Origin: JASFYU01 sp045046905
GTDB taxonomy: Bacteria > Bacteroidota > Bacteroidia > Flavobacteriales > Flavobacteriaceae
Reading direction: 5' to 3'
Length of the DNA stretch: 50,326 bases
Assembly (NCBI GenBank): GCA_045046905.1
Contig: JASFYU010000104.1
Coordinates: 1 to 50,326 of the forward strand
Shown: piece after piece, positions 35,112 through 45,551 of the stretch
How the letters are laid out: the number at the start of each line of letters is the position of its first letter
How positions within the stretch are numbered: the first letter of the stretch is position 1
The notes under the pieces: model-generated
What the model was told of the DNA's origin: nothing
The model's database searches: none
Seen by the model: the letters and a program-made list of their open reading frames with translations, nothing else
Program-made: the position numbers and the translations under genes

Positions 35112-36266
35112 TTGAAAGAGTATTCCAAATGGTATCCTGTGAGAGAGTCAACAATTAAGAAATATTTTTTAGGTGAAGCTACTGAAGAAGAAATGAAAAC
35201 CATTTTTGAATGGGTAGATGCTTCCGAAAAAAATAAAGAGCAATTCTTGCAATACAAAAAAGTATGGGCATTATCTGTTGAATCTACTGAAGACTATTTG
35301 TTGGCGAGGCAAGAGATACAAAGAAAGATTGGAGCGGCCAAGAGTAAAAAACAGATATCATTGATTTTAAAATATGCAGCGGTTTTTCTTATCGGAATTA
35401 GTGTTGCAGCTTTTCTGTTGATGAATAATAAAGAGGTAGAGGTACCTCAAAGTGAAATTGTACTGGAGCTAAGTGACGGTACAAAGAAAGTAATATACAA
35501 TGATGTTGATCAGGATATTGTTAGCAAAGATGGATTGGTGCTGGGGAAGCAACAAAAAAACAGGCTAACATATCAAGACTCCGAAGATATGTTGGAAAGT
35601 GAGGAATTGGTCTACAATACCTTACATGTTCCATTTGGTAAAAGGTTTCAACTGGTATTGTCAGACGGGTCCTCAATACGTCTTAACTCAGGAACCAAAA
35701 TAAGATATCCAATCAGGTTTATAAAAGGTATGTCACGAGAGGTTTTCTTGGATGGCGAAGCTTATTTTAAGGTTTCAGAAGATAGAGAACATGCATTTGT
35801 GGTTTGGGCAAATGATTTTAGCACACGTGTGTATGGAACCGAGTTTAACGTGAGTTCCTATAAAAATGATGATATACATGAAGTTGTTTTGGTCAAAGGC
35901 TCTGTTGGAGTTCGAAAAATAGATGCGCAATCTAATGGTGTTGCAGAAGAGTTGTTTTTAAGACCCAATGAGAAAGCATCTTTTGATATTACAGGCCATA
36001 TACAAAAGCAAACGGTTAATGTAGATAGCCATATAGTGTGGATGAATGGAGTGTTATTGTTTAGCAATGAACGATTGGAGAATATTATTAGAAAACTAGA
36101 AAGACATTATGATGTTTCTATAAAAAACAATTATACGGTGATTAATGACAATCGCTATACAGGAACTTTTGATATAGAAACTATCGAAGAAATATTGAAA
36201 TCATTTAGCAAGCACAGACCATTTACGTATATAATCGATGAAAATAAAATTATTATCAATCCATAA
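35112..36266 (+). CDS. FecR-family anti-sigma factor
   Basis: 384 residues. A cytoplasmic sigma-binding N-terminal part (1-80), one membrane helix (~82-104, LKYAAVFLIGISVAAFLLM), and a periplasmic FecR domain with VPFGKRFQLVLSDGSSIRLN, VFLDGEAYFKV and YGTEFNVSSY. A DUF4974 domain (~300-384, LSNERLENIIRKLERHYDV) closes it and would touch the STN domain of the SusC. The start appears to be TTG 35112; the next in-frame ATG (residue 28) would cut into the sigma-binding region. It lies 58 bp after the sigma gene and before SusC. Confidence 0.92.
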   Translation: MKEYSKWYPVRESTIKKYFLGEATEEEMKTIFEWVDASEKNKEQFLQYKKVWALSVESTEDYLLARQEIQRKIGAAKSKKQISLILKYAAVFLIGISVAAFLLMNNKEVEVPQSEIVLELSDGTKKVIYNDVDQDIVSKDGLVLGKQQKNRLTYQDSEDMLESEELVYNTLHVPFGKRFQLVLSDGSSIRLNSGTKIRYPIRFIKGMSREVFLDGEAYFKVSEDREHAFVVWANDFSTRVYGTEFNVSSYKNDDIHEVVLVKGSVGVRKIDAQSNGVAEELFLRPNEKASFDITGHIQKQTVNVDSHIVWMNGVLLFSNERLENIIRKLERHYDVSIKNNYTVINDNRYTGTFDIETIEEILKSFSKHRPFTYIIDENKIIINP

Positions 36267-36302
36267 CAGCTGGCCTATGTAAGAACTAACTAACAAACAA
36301 AA

Positions 36303-36334
36303 AAATCAGGAAGCGCTCTAACACTCCCTGATTT
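36303..36334 (+). promoter_or_regulatory. Leader hairpin upstream of SusC
   Basis: AAATCAGG (36303-36310) pairs with CCTGATTT (36327-36334) around a 16-nt loop, 46 bp before the SusC start. It may be a partial terminator that lowers read-through from fecR to susC, or a leader structure in the susC mRNA. The position between a low-need regulator and a high-need transporter favours the first. Confidence 0.4.
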
Positions 36335-36380
36335 CAACAAAACAATTTAAATAAGCTAACATTTAAATCAACTCAAAATT

Positions 36381-39300
36381 ATGAATAATTGTATTCGTAT
36401 TGTAAGGAAAACTGTGTTTTTTCCTATAATGGAATTAAAAATGAGATTAACACTTTTTCTTCTTTTCATTGCTCTATTCGAAATTAGTGCAAGTGGTTAC
36501 TCGCAATCTACTAAGATTTCATTGCATTTTGATAATGCAACGATAGCAGAGGTGTTTTCGGAAATAAGAACAAAAACAGAATTCAAAATACTTTATATGA
36601 ATTCTGAGATTGATTTACAACGAAAAATTTCTATCCAAGTAAACAATAAGCGCATAGAAAGAATACTGAACATTCTTTTTGATAAAACAGATATTGTTTA
36701 TGAAATCGTAGGGAAACAGATAGTACTGCGTTTAGAACCCAAAATAGGAGTTGTAAGCCCAAAATTAGTACTAAAACAGGAGGCTTACACTACACAGCAA
36801 CAAACTGAAATTAAAGGAACGGTTACCGACAAGGATGGAACTCCCCTTCCTGGTGTGAATATTGTTGAGAAAGGAACTTCCAATGGGGTTTCTGCGGATT
36901 TTGACGGAAATTATTCTATTGAAGTATCTAATCAATCGGCCATCTTAGTATTTTCATCTTTAGGGTTCTCATCTAAGGAAATTACAGTTGGTGATCAATC
37001 TACCATAAATGTTTCATTGGCGGAAGATACTGAACAGCTAGGAGAAGTAGTTGTAACGGCCTTGGGAATATCTAGAGAGAAAAAATCTTTGGGTTATGCC
37101 GTAACTAAGGTGTCGGGTGATGTGATTTCTTTGGTAAAAGAATCCAATGTCGCTAGTGCACTTGCTGGTCGAGTTGCTGGGGTAGTGGTAACCAAATCAA
37201 CGTCTGGTGCCGGTGGTGGTACTAGGGTTGTTATTCGAGGTAATAACTCATTGAAGGGTAATAACCAACCATTATATGTAGTGGATGGTGTACCTATTGA
37301 TAACTCTACTTTGGCGACGGCTGGATCGGGTGAATTCAGTGTTCCTGACCTTGGTGATGGTATTTCTGATATAAACCCAGATGATATTGAGTCTATCTCA
37401 ATTCTGAAAGGGCCTAATGCGGCAGCATTGTACGGTTCAAGAGCCGCCAACGGAGTGATAATAATCACTACCAAGAAAGGAAAGTCAGGAACAGGTCTAG
37501 GTGTTTCGTTCACCTCTAGTGTGACTTTTGAAACACCCTTGGTTTTACCTGAATATCAAAATGAATATGGTAGGGGTACCGATGGTATTTTTCCTCAAAT
37601 TGCATCCTCCGATGATTTAAAGACGCAGGTGAATACGGTTGCAGGAACAAGTTCATGGGGTCCAAAATTCGATGGTTCTTCTAGATTGGCTTACAATGGA
37701 AAGCAACGGCCTTATGTAGCACAACCTAATAATGTAAGTGATTTCTTCGAGACCGGATCCAGTTTGGTGAATACATTGGCATTGACTGGTAGTTCTGAAA
37801 ATTCGTCGGTTCGTTTTTCATATACCAACACTGATATAGGGTCTATTCTTCCAAATTCATCGGTGAAAAAAAACAACTTCAACTTGAGGGGGTTTACCAA
37901 ATTGTCTGATAAGTTAACATTGGATGCCAAGGTTACTTATTTTATACAAGAGGCTCAGAATAGACCAAGCCAAGGTACTGAGGGTGTTATGGCTTATCTA
38001 TGGCCTTTGGCAAGAAATGTGAATATCGATGATGTGAAAAATTTTCAAGATATACAGAACCCTATTGATCCCAATGATATATATAGAGTAATAGCACCAA
38101 CTTCATCAGGAGGTAACCCGTATTGGGTTCTTCAAAATGACTTTAATGGAGATAAGAGGAAGAGGATTTCGGGTTTTGTTAAATTGGATTATAAATTTAC
38201 CGATTGGTTATCTGGTTTCGCTCGTGCAGGTACAGATGCTATAAGTCAAGATAGACAAGGTTATACGGCTGTAGGTCATCACTTTTTTGGAGAAGGAAGA
38301 ATCAGCTATAGACAAGATGATAGAACCGAGACCAATTATGATGCACTGTTGATGTTCAACAAGCGTTTTAGTGATACATTTAGTGTAACTGCCAATCTCG
38401 GTGGAAATTTACGCCGCTCGTCAGTAATCAAATCTGGAAGCAACGGATTTGACTTTAAGATTCCTGGAAAGTTCTTTTTAAGTAACACGGATGGAAGTCG
38501 AATCACTGCTTTTCAATCTGATTTGATAGAGAAACGAGTGAATTCTGTATATGGATCGGTTTCTTTGGCTTATAATGATACCTTCTTTTTAGATTTAACA
38601 GGAAGAAACGATTGGTCTTCTGCCTTAGCTGCTGAAAATAGATCTTTCTTTTATAGTTCGGCGGGTATTAGCATCTTGTTGAACAATCTGTTCAATATGA
38701 AAGGTTCAGTTGTTGATTTGTTGAAATTAAGAGGAAGTATTGCAAGTGTTGGTAATGATACCGATTCTCAACAGATTGTCAATCTTTTTAGTGTTGCTGC
38801 CAATGGTTATCTAGGGGTTATTCAGGTAAATAGACCTAATATCAAATTTAGTAAAAGCCTACGACCAGAGGATATTACAACATCAGAATTTGGATTGGAG
38901 TTCAAAATGTTTAAAAACAGATTCTACGGTGATTTCTCATATTACAATATTTCTACCAAGGATTTGATTTTTGATGTTCCTGTGGATCCAGGTACTGGAT
39001 TTAGTCATTTCAGAGAAAATATCGGAGAAATCAGCAACAAAGGTTTTGAGATATTATTAGGGGGTACACCCGTGCAGAATGAAAACTTCTCATGGGATGT
39101 ATCAGCAAATATTTCTAAAAATGAGAATAAGTTGGTCAGTCTAATTGAAGGGCAAGAAAATTTTAGGTTCAGTTCAAGTAATAGTGGTGTTGTTGATGTA
39201 AGAGCTCAAGTGGGTGAAGGGTATGGAGATATTTACACCACAACCTGGTTACGTAATGATGCTGGGCAATTAATAGTAACGGCAGAAGGTCGCCCACAGG

Positions 39301-39863
39301 CAACCTCAGAACGTGAGAAGTTCGGAAATTACCAACCTGATTTTTCAGGTGGTTTTTCGAATACCTTCCGTTATAAAGACTTTACATTGAATGCTTTAAT
39401 CGATTTTAGAATTGGTGGTGAAGTATATTCTGGTACTGATGCAGCTCTAGATGCTACTGGAGTTTCCGAAAGATCATTGCAGTATCGTGAAACTGGTATA
39501 CTTGTAGATGGTGTAATTGATGATGGTAGCGGTAATTTTACGCAGAACACTACGACTATTAGTGCTCAGGATTATTGGGGCGCCGCAAGTAATATAGGGT
39601 CTGAATACGTTTATGATCAGACCAATGTAAGGTTAAGAGAACTTAGTTTAACCTATAACTTGCCAAGCAAGTTCTTGAAAGACACCTTTGTTCAAAGAGT
39701 CTCTTTCAGTGCTATAGGAAGAAATTTGCTATTTATATATAAGAACGTTGATAACTTTGATCCTGAGTCAAGTTATTCTACAGGTAATTTGGGTCAAGGC
39801 GTTTTATACTTTGCCTTACCGACGACCAAAAGCTTGGGGTTGAGTTTAAATGTTAACTTTTAA
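36381..39863 (+). CDS. SusC/RagA TonB-dependent transporter with STN domain
   Basis: 1160 residues, outer-membrane import channel. A signal peptide (LTLFLLFIALFEISASGYSQ, ~22-42) is followed by an STN domain (~47-117), which contacts FecR and marks a signal-transducing receptor. Then come a carboxypeptidase-like domain (EIKGTVTDKDGTPLPGVNI, ~143-220), the plug (SNVASALAGRVAGVVV, YVVDGVPIDNS, ISILKGPNAAALYGSRAANG) and a 22-strand barrel ending LGLSLNVNF with a terminal Phe. It pairs with the SusD-like protein 10 bp downstream. The glycan imported is not evident; N-glycan pieces from the upstream operon are one possibility. Confidence 0.96.
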   Translation: MNNCIRIVRKTVFFPIMELKMRLTLFLLFIALFEISASGYSQSTKISLHFDNATIAEVFSEIRTKTEFKILYMNSEIDLQRKISIQVNNKRIERILNILFDKTDIVYEIVGKQIVLRLEPKIGVVSPKLVLKQEAYTTQQQTEIKGTVTDKDGTPLPGVNIVEKGTSNGVSADFDGNYSIEVSNQSAILVFSSLGFSSKEITVGDQSTINVSLAEDTEQLGEVVVTALGISREKKSLGYAVTKVSGDVISLVKESNVASALAGRVAGVVVTKSTSGAGGGTRVVIRGNNSLKGNNQPLYVVDGVPIDNSTLATAGSGEFSVPDLGDGISDINPDDIESISILKGPNAAALYGSRAANGVIIITTKKGKSGTGLGVSFTSSVTFETPLVLPEYQNEYGRGTDGIFPQIASSDDLKTQVNTVAGTSSWGPKFDGSSRLAYNGKQRPYVAQPNNVSDFFETGSSLVNTLALTGSSENSSVRFSYTNTDIGSILPNSSVKKNNFNLRGFTKLSDKLTLDAKVTYFIQEAQNRPSQGTEGVMAYLWPLARNVNIDDVKNFQDIQNPIDPNDIYRVIAPTSSGGNPYWVLQNDFNGDKRKRISGFVKLDYKFTDWLSGFARAGTDAISQDRQGYTAVGHHFFGEGRISYRQDDRTETNYDALLMFNKRFSDTFSVTANLGGNLRRSSVIKSGSNGFDFKIPGKFFLSNTDGSRITAFQSDLIEKRVNSVYGSVSLAYNDTFFLDLTGRNDWSSALAAENRSFFYSSAGISILLNNLFNMKGSVVDLLKLRGSIASVGNDTDSQQIVNLFSVAANGYLGVIQVNRPNIKFSKSLRPEDITTSEFGLEFKMFKNRFYGDFSYYNISTKDLIFDVPVDPGTGFSHFRENIGEISNKGFEILLGGTPVQNENFSWDVSANISKNENKLVSLIEGQENFRFSSSNSGVVDVRAQVGEGYGDIYTTTWLRNDAGQLIVTAEGRPQATSEREKFGNYQPDFSGGFSNTFRYKDFTLNALIDFRIGGEVYSGTDAALDATGVSERSLQYRETGILVDGVIDDGSGNFTQNTTTISAQDYWGAASNIGSEYVYDQTNVRLRELSLTYNLPSKFLKDTFVQRVSFSAIGRNLLFIYKNVDNFDPESSYSTGNLGQGVLYFALPTTKSLGLSLNVNF

Positions 39864-39873
39864 ATAAAAAAAT

Positions 39874-41550
39874 ATGAAAAAAGTAAAATCATTATTGTTC
39901 GGCTTCCTTTGTTTATTGGTCGTCGTTTCATGTACCGAGGATTTCGACGAGATTAATACCAGTCAAACTGGGTTTACTGCTGATGAGGTTAGTGCTAAAT
40001 TCTTCTTGACCAGTACTCAAGTTGGGTTGTATGCCCCTTCTCGTTTCGCTTATTGGAGGGCGAATTTGATTCATGCTGATAGGTTTGCTGGGCAATTTAC
40101 CTTTGGTCACAATGCTTCTTGGTGGAGTGATGGCTTAAGTTATGATTTCAATGGAGGATATACTGATGCGACTTATGGTTGGTTGTCAGGTGGCTTCGGA
40201 GGAGTAAAGGCCTTTGCTGATTTAACCAAATCTGGTGGTGAGTTTGAGAACCAGTATATGTATGCGATGTCTTTGATTATAAAAGGCCTGTATTATCAAA
40301 TGTATACTGATGTTTTTGGAATGGTACCTTATAGTGAAGCAGGTATAGAAGGTATATTGACTCCTAAATATGATACCCAGAAAGTTATTTATAAAGGTAT
40401 CATAGCTGAGTTAGACGAAGCGATGTCTATAATCGGAGCAGCTGAAAGTACCGGTATTGGTGTTGATGATGTAGCTGAGAATGATATTTATTGTGGGGGT
40501 GACCTTCAGCAGTGGAAACGCTTGGCAAATACACTCAAATTAAGAATCGGAATGCGCGCCTTGGGTGCTCCGGGCGACGATTTCGCAACAGGAGTCATTA
40601 ATGCTGCCTTGGCTTCATCACTCTTAGATGAGGCCTCGGGTGGGGTGATTATGAAAAAAGATTTTGTTATAAGCAAATGGTCCTCTGCCTCATATGGTGA
40701 TGTTTGGCATGATTTCGGTGGTGGATCTGATTGGACAGTGAGTAGTACCTTAATTAATTTATTGCAGGAAAACAATGATCCAAGATTAGCCAAATATGCC
40801 ACTCCTGCTAAGGGCGGTACTTTTGTTTTTGTCGATAATGCTGAAAATCCGGATCCTAATTATCAAGAGCGATTAGATTTTATTGTTGCCGCTCTTGATG
40901 ACGCGGGTGCTGCATACACAATAGCTACTGTTTCAGGGGAAACTACGATTGAAATGCCTGCAGGACAATTTGTAGGTCAACCTGTTCGTATAAATGGTGA
41001 TACTAACCCATTTGTTCGGTATGATTTATTTAGTACGCCTTCAGAAGCGGTGACGCAAAAAAGAGGCCAGCAAGTTGATGCCTATCCAGAAATTATTTTA
41101 TCGAGTGCCAACTCGTATTTCTTACAGGCTGAGGCCGCTGTCAGAGGAATGGGAGGAAATGCCCAAGCACTTTTCGCCTCTGGAATAGGAGAGGCAATGA
41201 AGTTATGGGGTGTAGGCGGTGGAGCGGAAGCTTATATTGCCAGTTCTGCGATTGCTGATATTTCTGCGGGTACCATGGATGAGAAATTAGAAAAAATAGC
41301 TTTACAACGGTGGTTGGCAAGCTATACTGATGGTTTTGAAGCTTGGGCAGTTGTTCGTAAGACGGGTTATCCGTCTGAATTGGCTGCGGGTGTATCTAAT
41401 CCGACAATCTTTGCATTAGGAACTTTGAATGGGGATTATCCACAACGTTTGCGATATGGCTCAAATGCACAGGAAAACCCTAATTTTAATGCCGCAATTG
41501 ATGCGCAAGGGCCTGATGTACAGGGTACAAAACTGTGGTTTGCACAGTAG
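39874..41550 (+). CDS. SusD/RagB-like outer-membrane lipoprotein
   Basis: 558 residues, lipoprotein signal MKKVKSLLFGFLCLLVVVSC (lipobox VVSC). It belongs to the SusD-like group with CTEDFDEINTSQTGF at the mature N-terminus, KGLYYQMYTDVFGMVPYSEA in the TPR-like part, WKRLANTLKLRIGMRA, and a closing QRWLASYTDGFEAWAVVRKTGYP. SusD proteins form the lid of the SusC channel and bind its ligand on the cell surface. Gap to SusC is 10 bp; a strong hairpin terminator follows the stop. Confidence 0.95.
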   Translation: MKKVKSLLFGFLCLLVVVSCTEDFDEINTSQTGFTADEVSAKFFLTSTQVGLYAPSRFAYWRANLIHADRFAGQFTFGHNASWWSDGLSYDFNGGYTDATYGWLSGGFGGVKAFADLTKSGGEFENQYMYAMSLIIKGLYYQMYTDVFGMVPYSEAGIEGILTPKYDTQKVIYKGIIAELDEAMSIIGAAESTGIGVDDVAENDIYCGGDLQQWKRLANTLKLRIGMRALGAPGDDFATGVINAALASSLLDEASGGVIMKKDFVISKWSSASYGDVWHDFGGGSDWTVSSTLINLLQENNDPRLAKYATPAKGGTFVFVDNAENPDPNYQERLDFIVAALDDAGAAYTIATVSGETTIEMPAGQFVGQPVRINGDTNPFVRYDLFSTPSEAVTQKRGQQVDAYPEIILSSANSYFLQAEAAVRGMGGNAQALFASGIGEAMKLWGVGGGAEAYIASSAIADISAGTMDEKLEKIALQRWLASYTDGFEAWAVVRKTGYPSELAAGVSNPTIFALGTLNGDYPQRLRYGSNAQENPNFNAAIDAQGPDVQGTKLWFAQ

Positions 41551-41585
41551 GATAATATTATTTTGAGTTAGTTGAATTAGTTTCG

Positions 41586-41617
41586 CAAAGGAGGGTTCGC
41601 CCTCCTTTGTGTTTTTA
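41586..41617 (+). terminator. Rho-independent terminator after SusD
   Basis: A perfect 10-bp stem, CAAAGGAGGG (41586-41595) with CCCTCCTTTG (41600-41609), has a TTCG tetraloop and is followed by TGTTTTTAT. It lies 36 bp after the SusD stop. This is the best terminator in the window and separates susCD from the FG-GAP gene as transcription units. Confidence 0.85.
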
Positions 41618-41665
41618 TATGACATGTTTATTTTAACCCCTCATTGAGAGGGCTTGCCTTAAATC

Positions 41666-41706
41666 AAAAAATGCTTTCGAAAGCATATCTCGTACCCTTG
41701 AGTCGA
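41666..41706. repeat. Dispersed 41-bp repeat, copy 2
   Basis: Relative of 13371-13411 (36 of 41 positions agree by eye). Both have the block TCGAAAGCATA then CTCGTACC and end GTCGA. The rest of the 41620-42021 gap is AT-rich, with no gene or clear promoter that I can support. Confidence 0.7.
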
Positions 41707-42021
41707 GGTCCTTGATTTGTTGAATGAGATCTTGGCATATGCCATTATTGATTAGTATTGACTTTGAAAAATAATAGAGAAAAGCTATGTTCTTTAGCTT
41801 ATACGTTTTCGATTTTTTATTGATTTGTTCAGGAGATTAGCAAGATTCAAACCGGCATCTTAGTATGTAATCAAATACCTTAAGAAGCCTTATTATTTTC
41901 CTGAAAAGAGGTTTCATTTATATTTCTTTCTAAATTTACTACAGGCTTGAGAAGATAAATAAATCTAAGAAGAGATTTGCTTGTTTATAATCAATATTAC
42001 AAATAGAAGTAACTAATAGTT

Positions 42022-45000
42022 ATGTACAAAAAAGATGTATTCATTGGAGTTTTAATACTTATGGCTTTCTTTTTTTTGACAGCCTGTAAAACAGAAACCA
42101 AATCTGCCTATTTATTTGAAGATATGTATAGTGACCATACAAATATTCAATTTAGAAATAGAATTCCTGAAGATGAATTGACCAACTCTTTTGTCTATGA
42201 ATATGTATATAATGGTGGCGGTGTTGCCGTTGGTGATATTAACAATGATGGGCTTGATGATATTTATTTCACCGCTAACCTTGAAGGTAATGAATTGTAT
42301 TTAAATCTTGGTAATCTAGAGTTTAAGAATATAACAGATCATGCAAAAGTAAAAGGAAAAAGTGGGTGGACCACAGGCACCAATATGGTAGATATCAACA
42401 ATGATGGACTCTTAGATATTTATGTATGTAAATCAGGCCCCTATGAAAAAGCTTCTTTGCTTGAAAATGAGCTGTATGTGAATAAAGGCCCTGATAAAGA
42501 TGGAATTCCAGTTTTTGAGGAAGCAGCTAAATTGTATGGTCTGAATGATACAAGCTATTCTATTCAATCTGCTTTTTTTGATTTTGATTGTGATGGCGAT
42601 TTAGATATGTATTTAATGAACCACAATCCACAATCTTTGGGTATGGGTGATACTGACACTTTTTCTCCACTTGGTGATAAGTTTTATGTAAATGAAAATG
42701 GAAAGTTCATAGACAAGACTAAAGAGGTAGGTATATATTCGAATGCTATATCCTACGGGTTGGGTATAGGTATCAGTGATCTTAATATGGATGGCTGGCC
42801 AGATATTTATATTTCTAATGATTATGATGAGCGCGACTATATGTACATTAATCAAAAGAATGGCACTTTCAAAGAAGTTATAAAAGAGGCGACTAATCAT
42901 ATAGCCAATTTTTCAATGGGTAATGATATTGCCGACTTTGATAATGATGGTTTTATGGATATCATGACCTTAGATATGGTTTCAGAAGATAACTATGGAA
43001 TGAAAACCAGCATGGCCAGCATGAATCCTGAAAAATTCAATAGAAATATTGAAGCCGGAAGACATTATCAATATATGTACAATGTTTTTCATAAGCATAG
43101 TGGTCATATAGACACTACAGCTGTGCCTTTCTTTTCAGATGTAGCCCAGCTTACCGGAGTGTCAAATACAGATTGGAGTTGGGCACCTTTACTGGCTGAT
43201 TTTGATAATGACGGCCTTAAGGATATATTTATTTCCAACGGAATTAAAAAAGACTTTCGCAATAAAGATTTTTTTATCGGTATGAAAGCCTTTATGAGAG
43301 ATAATCTTGATGCCCTGACTGACCCGAAAAAGATAAACTCATTAATCGATAAAACGCCCAATAGACCCCATAAAAATTATTTTTATAAGAATAATGGCGG
43401 TATTACTTTTAGTAATATGTCTGATAAATGGATTGAAAACCCTAAGGAAACCTATTCTAATGGAGCTGCTTATGCCGATTTCGATAATGATGGCGATTTA
43501 GATATAGTCATAAACAACGTTGATGATAAAGCACAAATTTGGAGAAACAATTCTAAGAGCTCAGATTTTAATTTTGTTCAGTTAAAGTTCGACGGACCTG
43601 CTAAAAATAAAATGGGAATTGGGGTAAAGACCATTCTTTATACGAGTCAAGGTAAACAGGTTTTTGAAAATTTTAATGTCAGGGGGTATCAATCATCGAT
43701 TCCACCCAAAATTCATATAGGCCTTGAAAAAGAAACTAAAATTGATTCTCTTTTAGTGTATTGGCCAAATGGAAACGTACAAAAAATAACGCAGCTTGAG
43801 GTGAACAAGCAAACGACAATCTTTTATGATAAGTCCGCTCCGTTAACCAAATCCTTTGAAGAGTCAAAAAAGCTTTTTTATGCCAATACTATTCTTAAAG
43901 GCGTAGTTCATCAAGAAAATGATTTTGATGACTATGAAAAACAAGTGCTGCTCCCACACAAAATGTCTCAATTTGGCCCTGCCATTGCAATTGGTGATAT
44001 TAATTCAGATGGTCGTGACGATTTGTATTTTGGACAAAGCTCAGGTACTTCACCCTCAATATATATTCAAAATATAAAGGGTGCGTTTGAAAGGTATCAA
44101 ACCTTTGATGAAGATGCTATTTTTGAAGATATAGACGCCGTATTTTTTGATTTTGATAACGATAAGGATTTAGATTTATTTGTAACAAGTGGTGGTAATG
44201 AATTTGTGCCAAATTCTCCGAACTATGCTGATCGATTATATGAAAATAGAAATGGAAAGTTTATAAGGCGTTCTGATATATTACCCTCAAAAATGTATGG
44301 GAGTAGTTCAAGAATTAAAGTTGCTGATTATGACCAAAACGGTTTTGTCGATATTTTTGTGGGAGGCAGACATCTTCCCCATAACTACCCCGCTCCTGCA
44401 AATAGCTATATTTTAAGTAATAATAATGGCGTTTTTACAGATATTACAAAGAAAAATGCCCCAGGTTTACTAGAAGCAGGCTTGGTTACTGATGCTTCTT
44501 GGACCGATTATGATACTGATGGTGATCTTGATTTATTGATTGTAGGGGAATGGATGGCCCCTGTGTTTTACAAAAATACGAACGGCTCATTTGAGAAAGT
44601 AATCTCAAAAGCATTGGATAGTCTTTCAGGTTGGTATTTTGCTGTTGAATCTATCGATATTGATAATGACGGAGACGATGATTATATACTCGGAAATTTA
44701 GGTGAAAATTACAAGTTCAAGGCCTCGGTTTCCGAACCATTTGAAGTATATTATGGTGATTTTGATAGAAATGGGAGTGAAGACCTAGTTTTGGGGTATT
44801 ATAATTTTGGAGAGTTGTATCCGGTCAGGGGAAGAGAATGTTCTTCACAGCAAATGCCGAGTATACGGAAAATTACACCTACCTATGATGAATTTGGTAA
44901 ATCATCATTGGCTGATATTTACGGCCGAGATAATTTGGAATCTTCACTACATCTTCAAGCTAATAATTTTAAAAGTGGGATATTAAAGAACAATGGGGGT

Positions 45001-45342
45001 GGAGATTTTGAATTTTTAGCATTACCGCAAATAGCTCAGATATCGTCAATCAATTCGATACTATTCGATGATTTGAATGGTGACGGTTCTAAAGATTTGA
45101 TTTTGGCCGGTAATATGTTTGCCTCTGAAATTGAAACACCGCGAAATGATGCTGGTTACGGAATGGTTTTAATTCATAAAGGTAATTTCGATTTTGAGCC
45201 TATGCCAGCATCTCAAAGTGGATTGTTTTTACCGATGGATGTTAAAAATATGAAAGTATTCATTAGCAAAGGAAAAACATATCTTGTGGTAGGGAATAAT
45301 GGAGATAAGGTGACTACCTTTATAATTGATAAACAACTATAA
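42022..45342 (+). CDS. FG-GAP/VCBS-repeat lipoprotein with ASPIC/UnbV domain
   Basis: 1106 residues, lipobox FFLTAC (C22). Repeated calcium-loop motifs of FG-GAP propeller blades are plain: DINNDGLDDIYF, DFDCDGDLDMYL, DFDNDGFMDIMT, DFDNDGDLDIVI, DFDNDKDLDLFV, DYDTDGDLDLLI and others. They form two beta-propellers (~50-500 and ~640-1090) separated by an ASPIC/UnbV domain (~510-600, NFNVRGYQSS then IDSLLVYWPNG). No catalytic motif. Such proteins accompany SusCD pairs in many Bacteroidota and are thought to be surface exposed; binding of glycan, protein or partner is not established. Transcribed separately from susCD. Confidence 0.9.
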   Translation: MYKKDVFIGVLILMAFFFLTACKTETKSAYLFEDMYSDHTNIQFRNRIPEDELTNSFVYEYVYNGGGVAVGDINNDGLDDIYFTANLEGNELYLNLGNLEFKNITDHAKVKGKSGWTTGTNMVDINNDGLLDIYVCKSGPYEKASLLENELYVNKGPDKDGIPVFEEAAKLYGLNDTSYSIQSAFFDFDCDGDLDMYLMNHNPQSLGMGDTDTFSPLGDKFYVNENGKFIDKTKEVGIYSNAISYGLGIGISDLNMDGWPDIYISNDYDERDYMYINQKNGTFKEVIKEATNHIANFSMGNDIADFDNDGFMDIMTLDMVSEDNYGMKTSMASMNPEKFNRNIEAGRHYQYMYNVFHKHSGHIDTTAVPFFSDVAQLTGVSNTDWSWAPLLADFDNDGLKDIFISNGIKKDFRNKDFFIGMKAFMRDNLDALTDPKKINSLIDKTPNRPHKNYFYKNNGGITFSNMSDKWIENPKETYSNGAAYADFDNDGDLDIVINNVDDKAQIWRNNSKSSDFNFVQLKFDGPAKNKMGIGVKTILYTSQGKQVFENFNVRGYQSSIPPKIHIGLEKETKIDSLLVYWPNGNVQKITQLEVNKQTTIFYDKSAPLTKSFEESKKLFYANTILKGVVHQENDFDDYEKQVLLPHKMSQFGPAIAIGDINSDGRDDLYFGQSSGTSPSIYIQNIKGAFERYQTFDEDAIFEDIDAVFFDFDNDKDLDLFVTSGGNEFVPNSPNYADRLYENRNGKFIRRSDILPSKMYGSSSRIKVADYDQNGFVDIFVGGRHLPHNYPAPANSYILSNNNGVFTDITKKNAPGLLEAGLVTDASWTDYDTDGDLDLLIVGEWMAPVFYKNTNGSFEKVISKALDSLSGWYFAVESIDIDNDGDDDYILGNLGENYKFKASVSEPFEVYYGDFDRNGSEDLVLGYYNFGELYPVRGRECSSQQMPSIRKITPTYDEFGKSSLADIYGRDNLESSLHLQANNFKSGILKNNGGGDFEFLALPQIAQISSINSILFDDLNGDGSKDLILAGNMFASEIETPRNDAGYGMVLIHKGNFDFEPMPASQSGLFLPMDVKNMKVFISKGKTYLVVGNNGDKVTTFIIDKQL

Positions 45343-45452
45343 ACCCAAAGGGCCTAGCACAAGAATATATCTTATATTTAAGCTGTTTTTATCACTCCTT
45401 ACCCTGGCCTGTTATAGGTATGGCATATAAGGTAAGCATAGTAAAAAGCTAA

Positions 45453-45511
45453 ACACTTAGTCCGCCTCGCTATTTTATTTTGATAAAATAGTATCTAAAG
45501 GTTTTAAGTGT
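45453..45511. other. Nested inverted repeat before the DUF6786 gene
   Basis: An inner perfect stem CTATTTTAT (45470-45478) with ATAAAATAG (45483-45491) lies inside an outer stem ACACTTA (45453-45459) with TAAGTGT (45505-45511). It fills the middle of the 209-bp gap between the FG-GAP and DUF6786 genes. It could be a processing or stability structure in a shared mRNA, or a terminator for the FG-GAP gene. Confidence 0.5.
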
Positions 45512-45551
45512 CTCGATAGTACTAGAGAATCACAACATAGAAAACAGCGAC

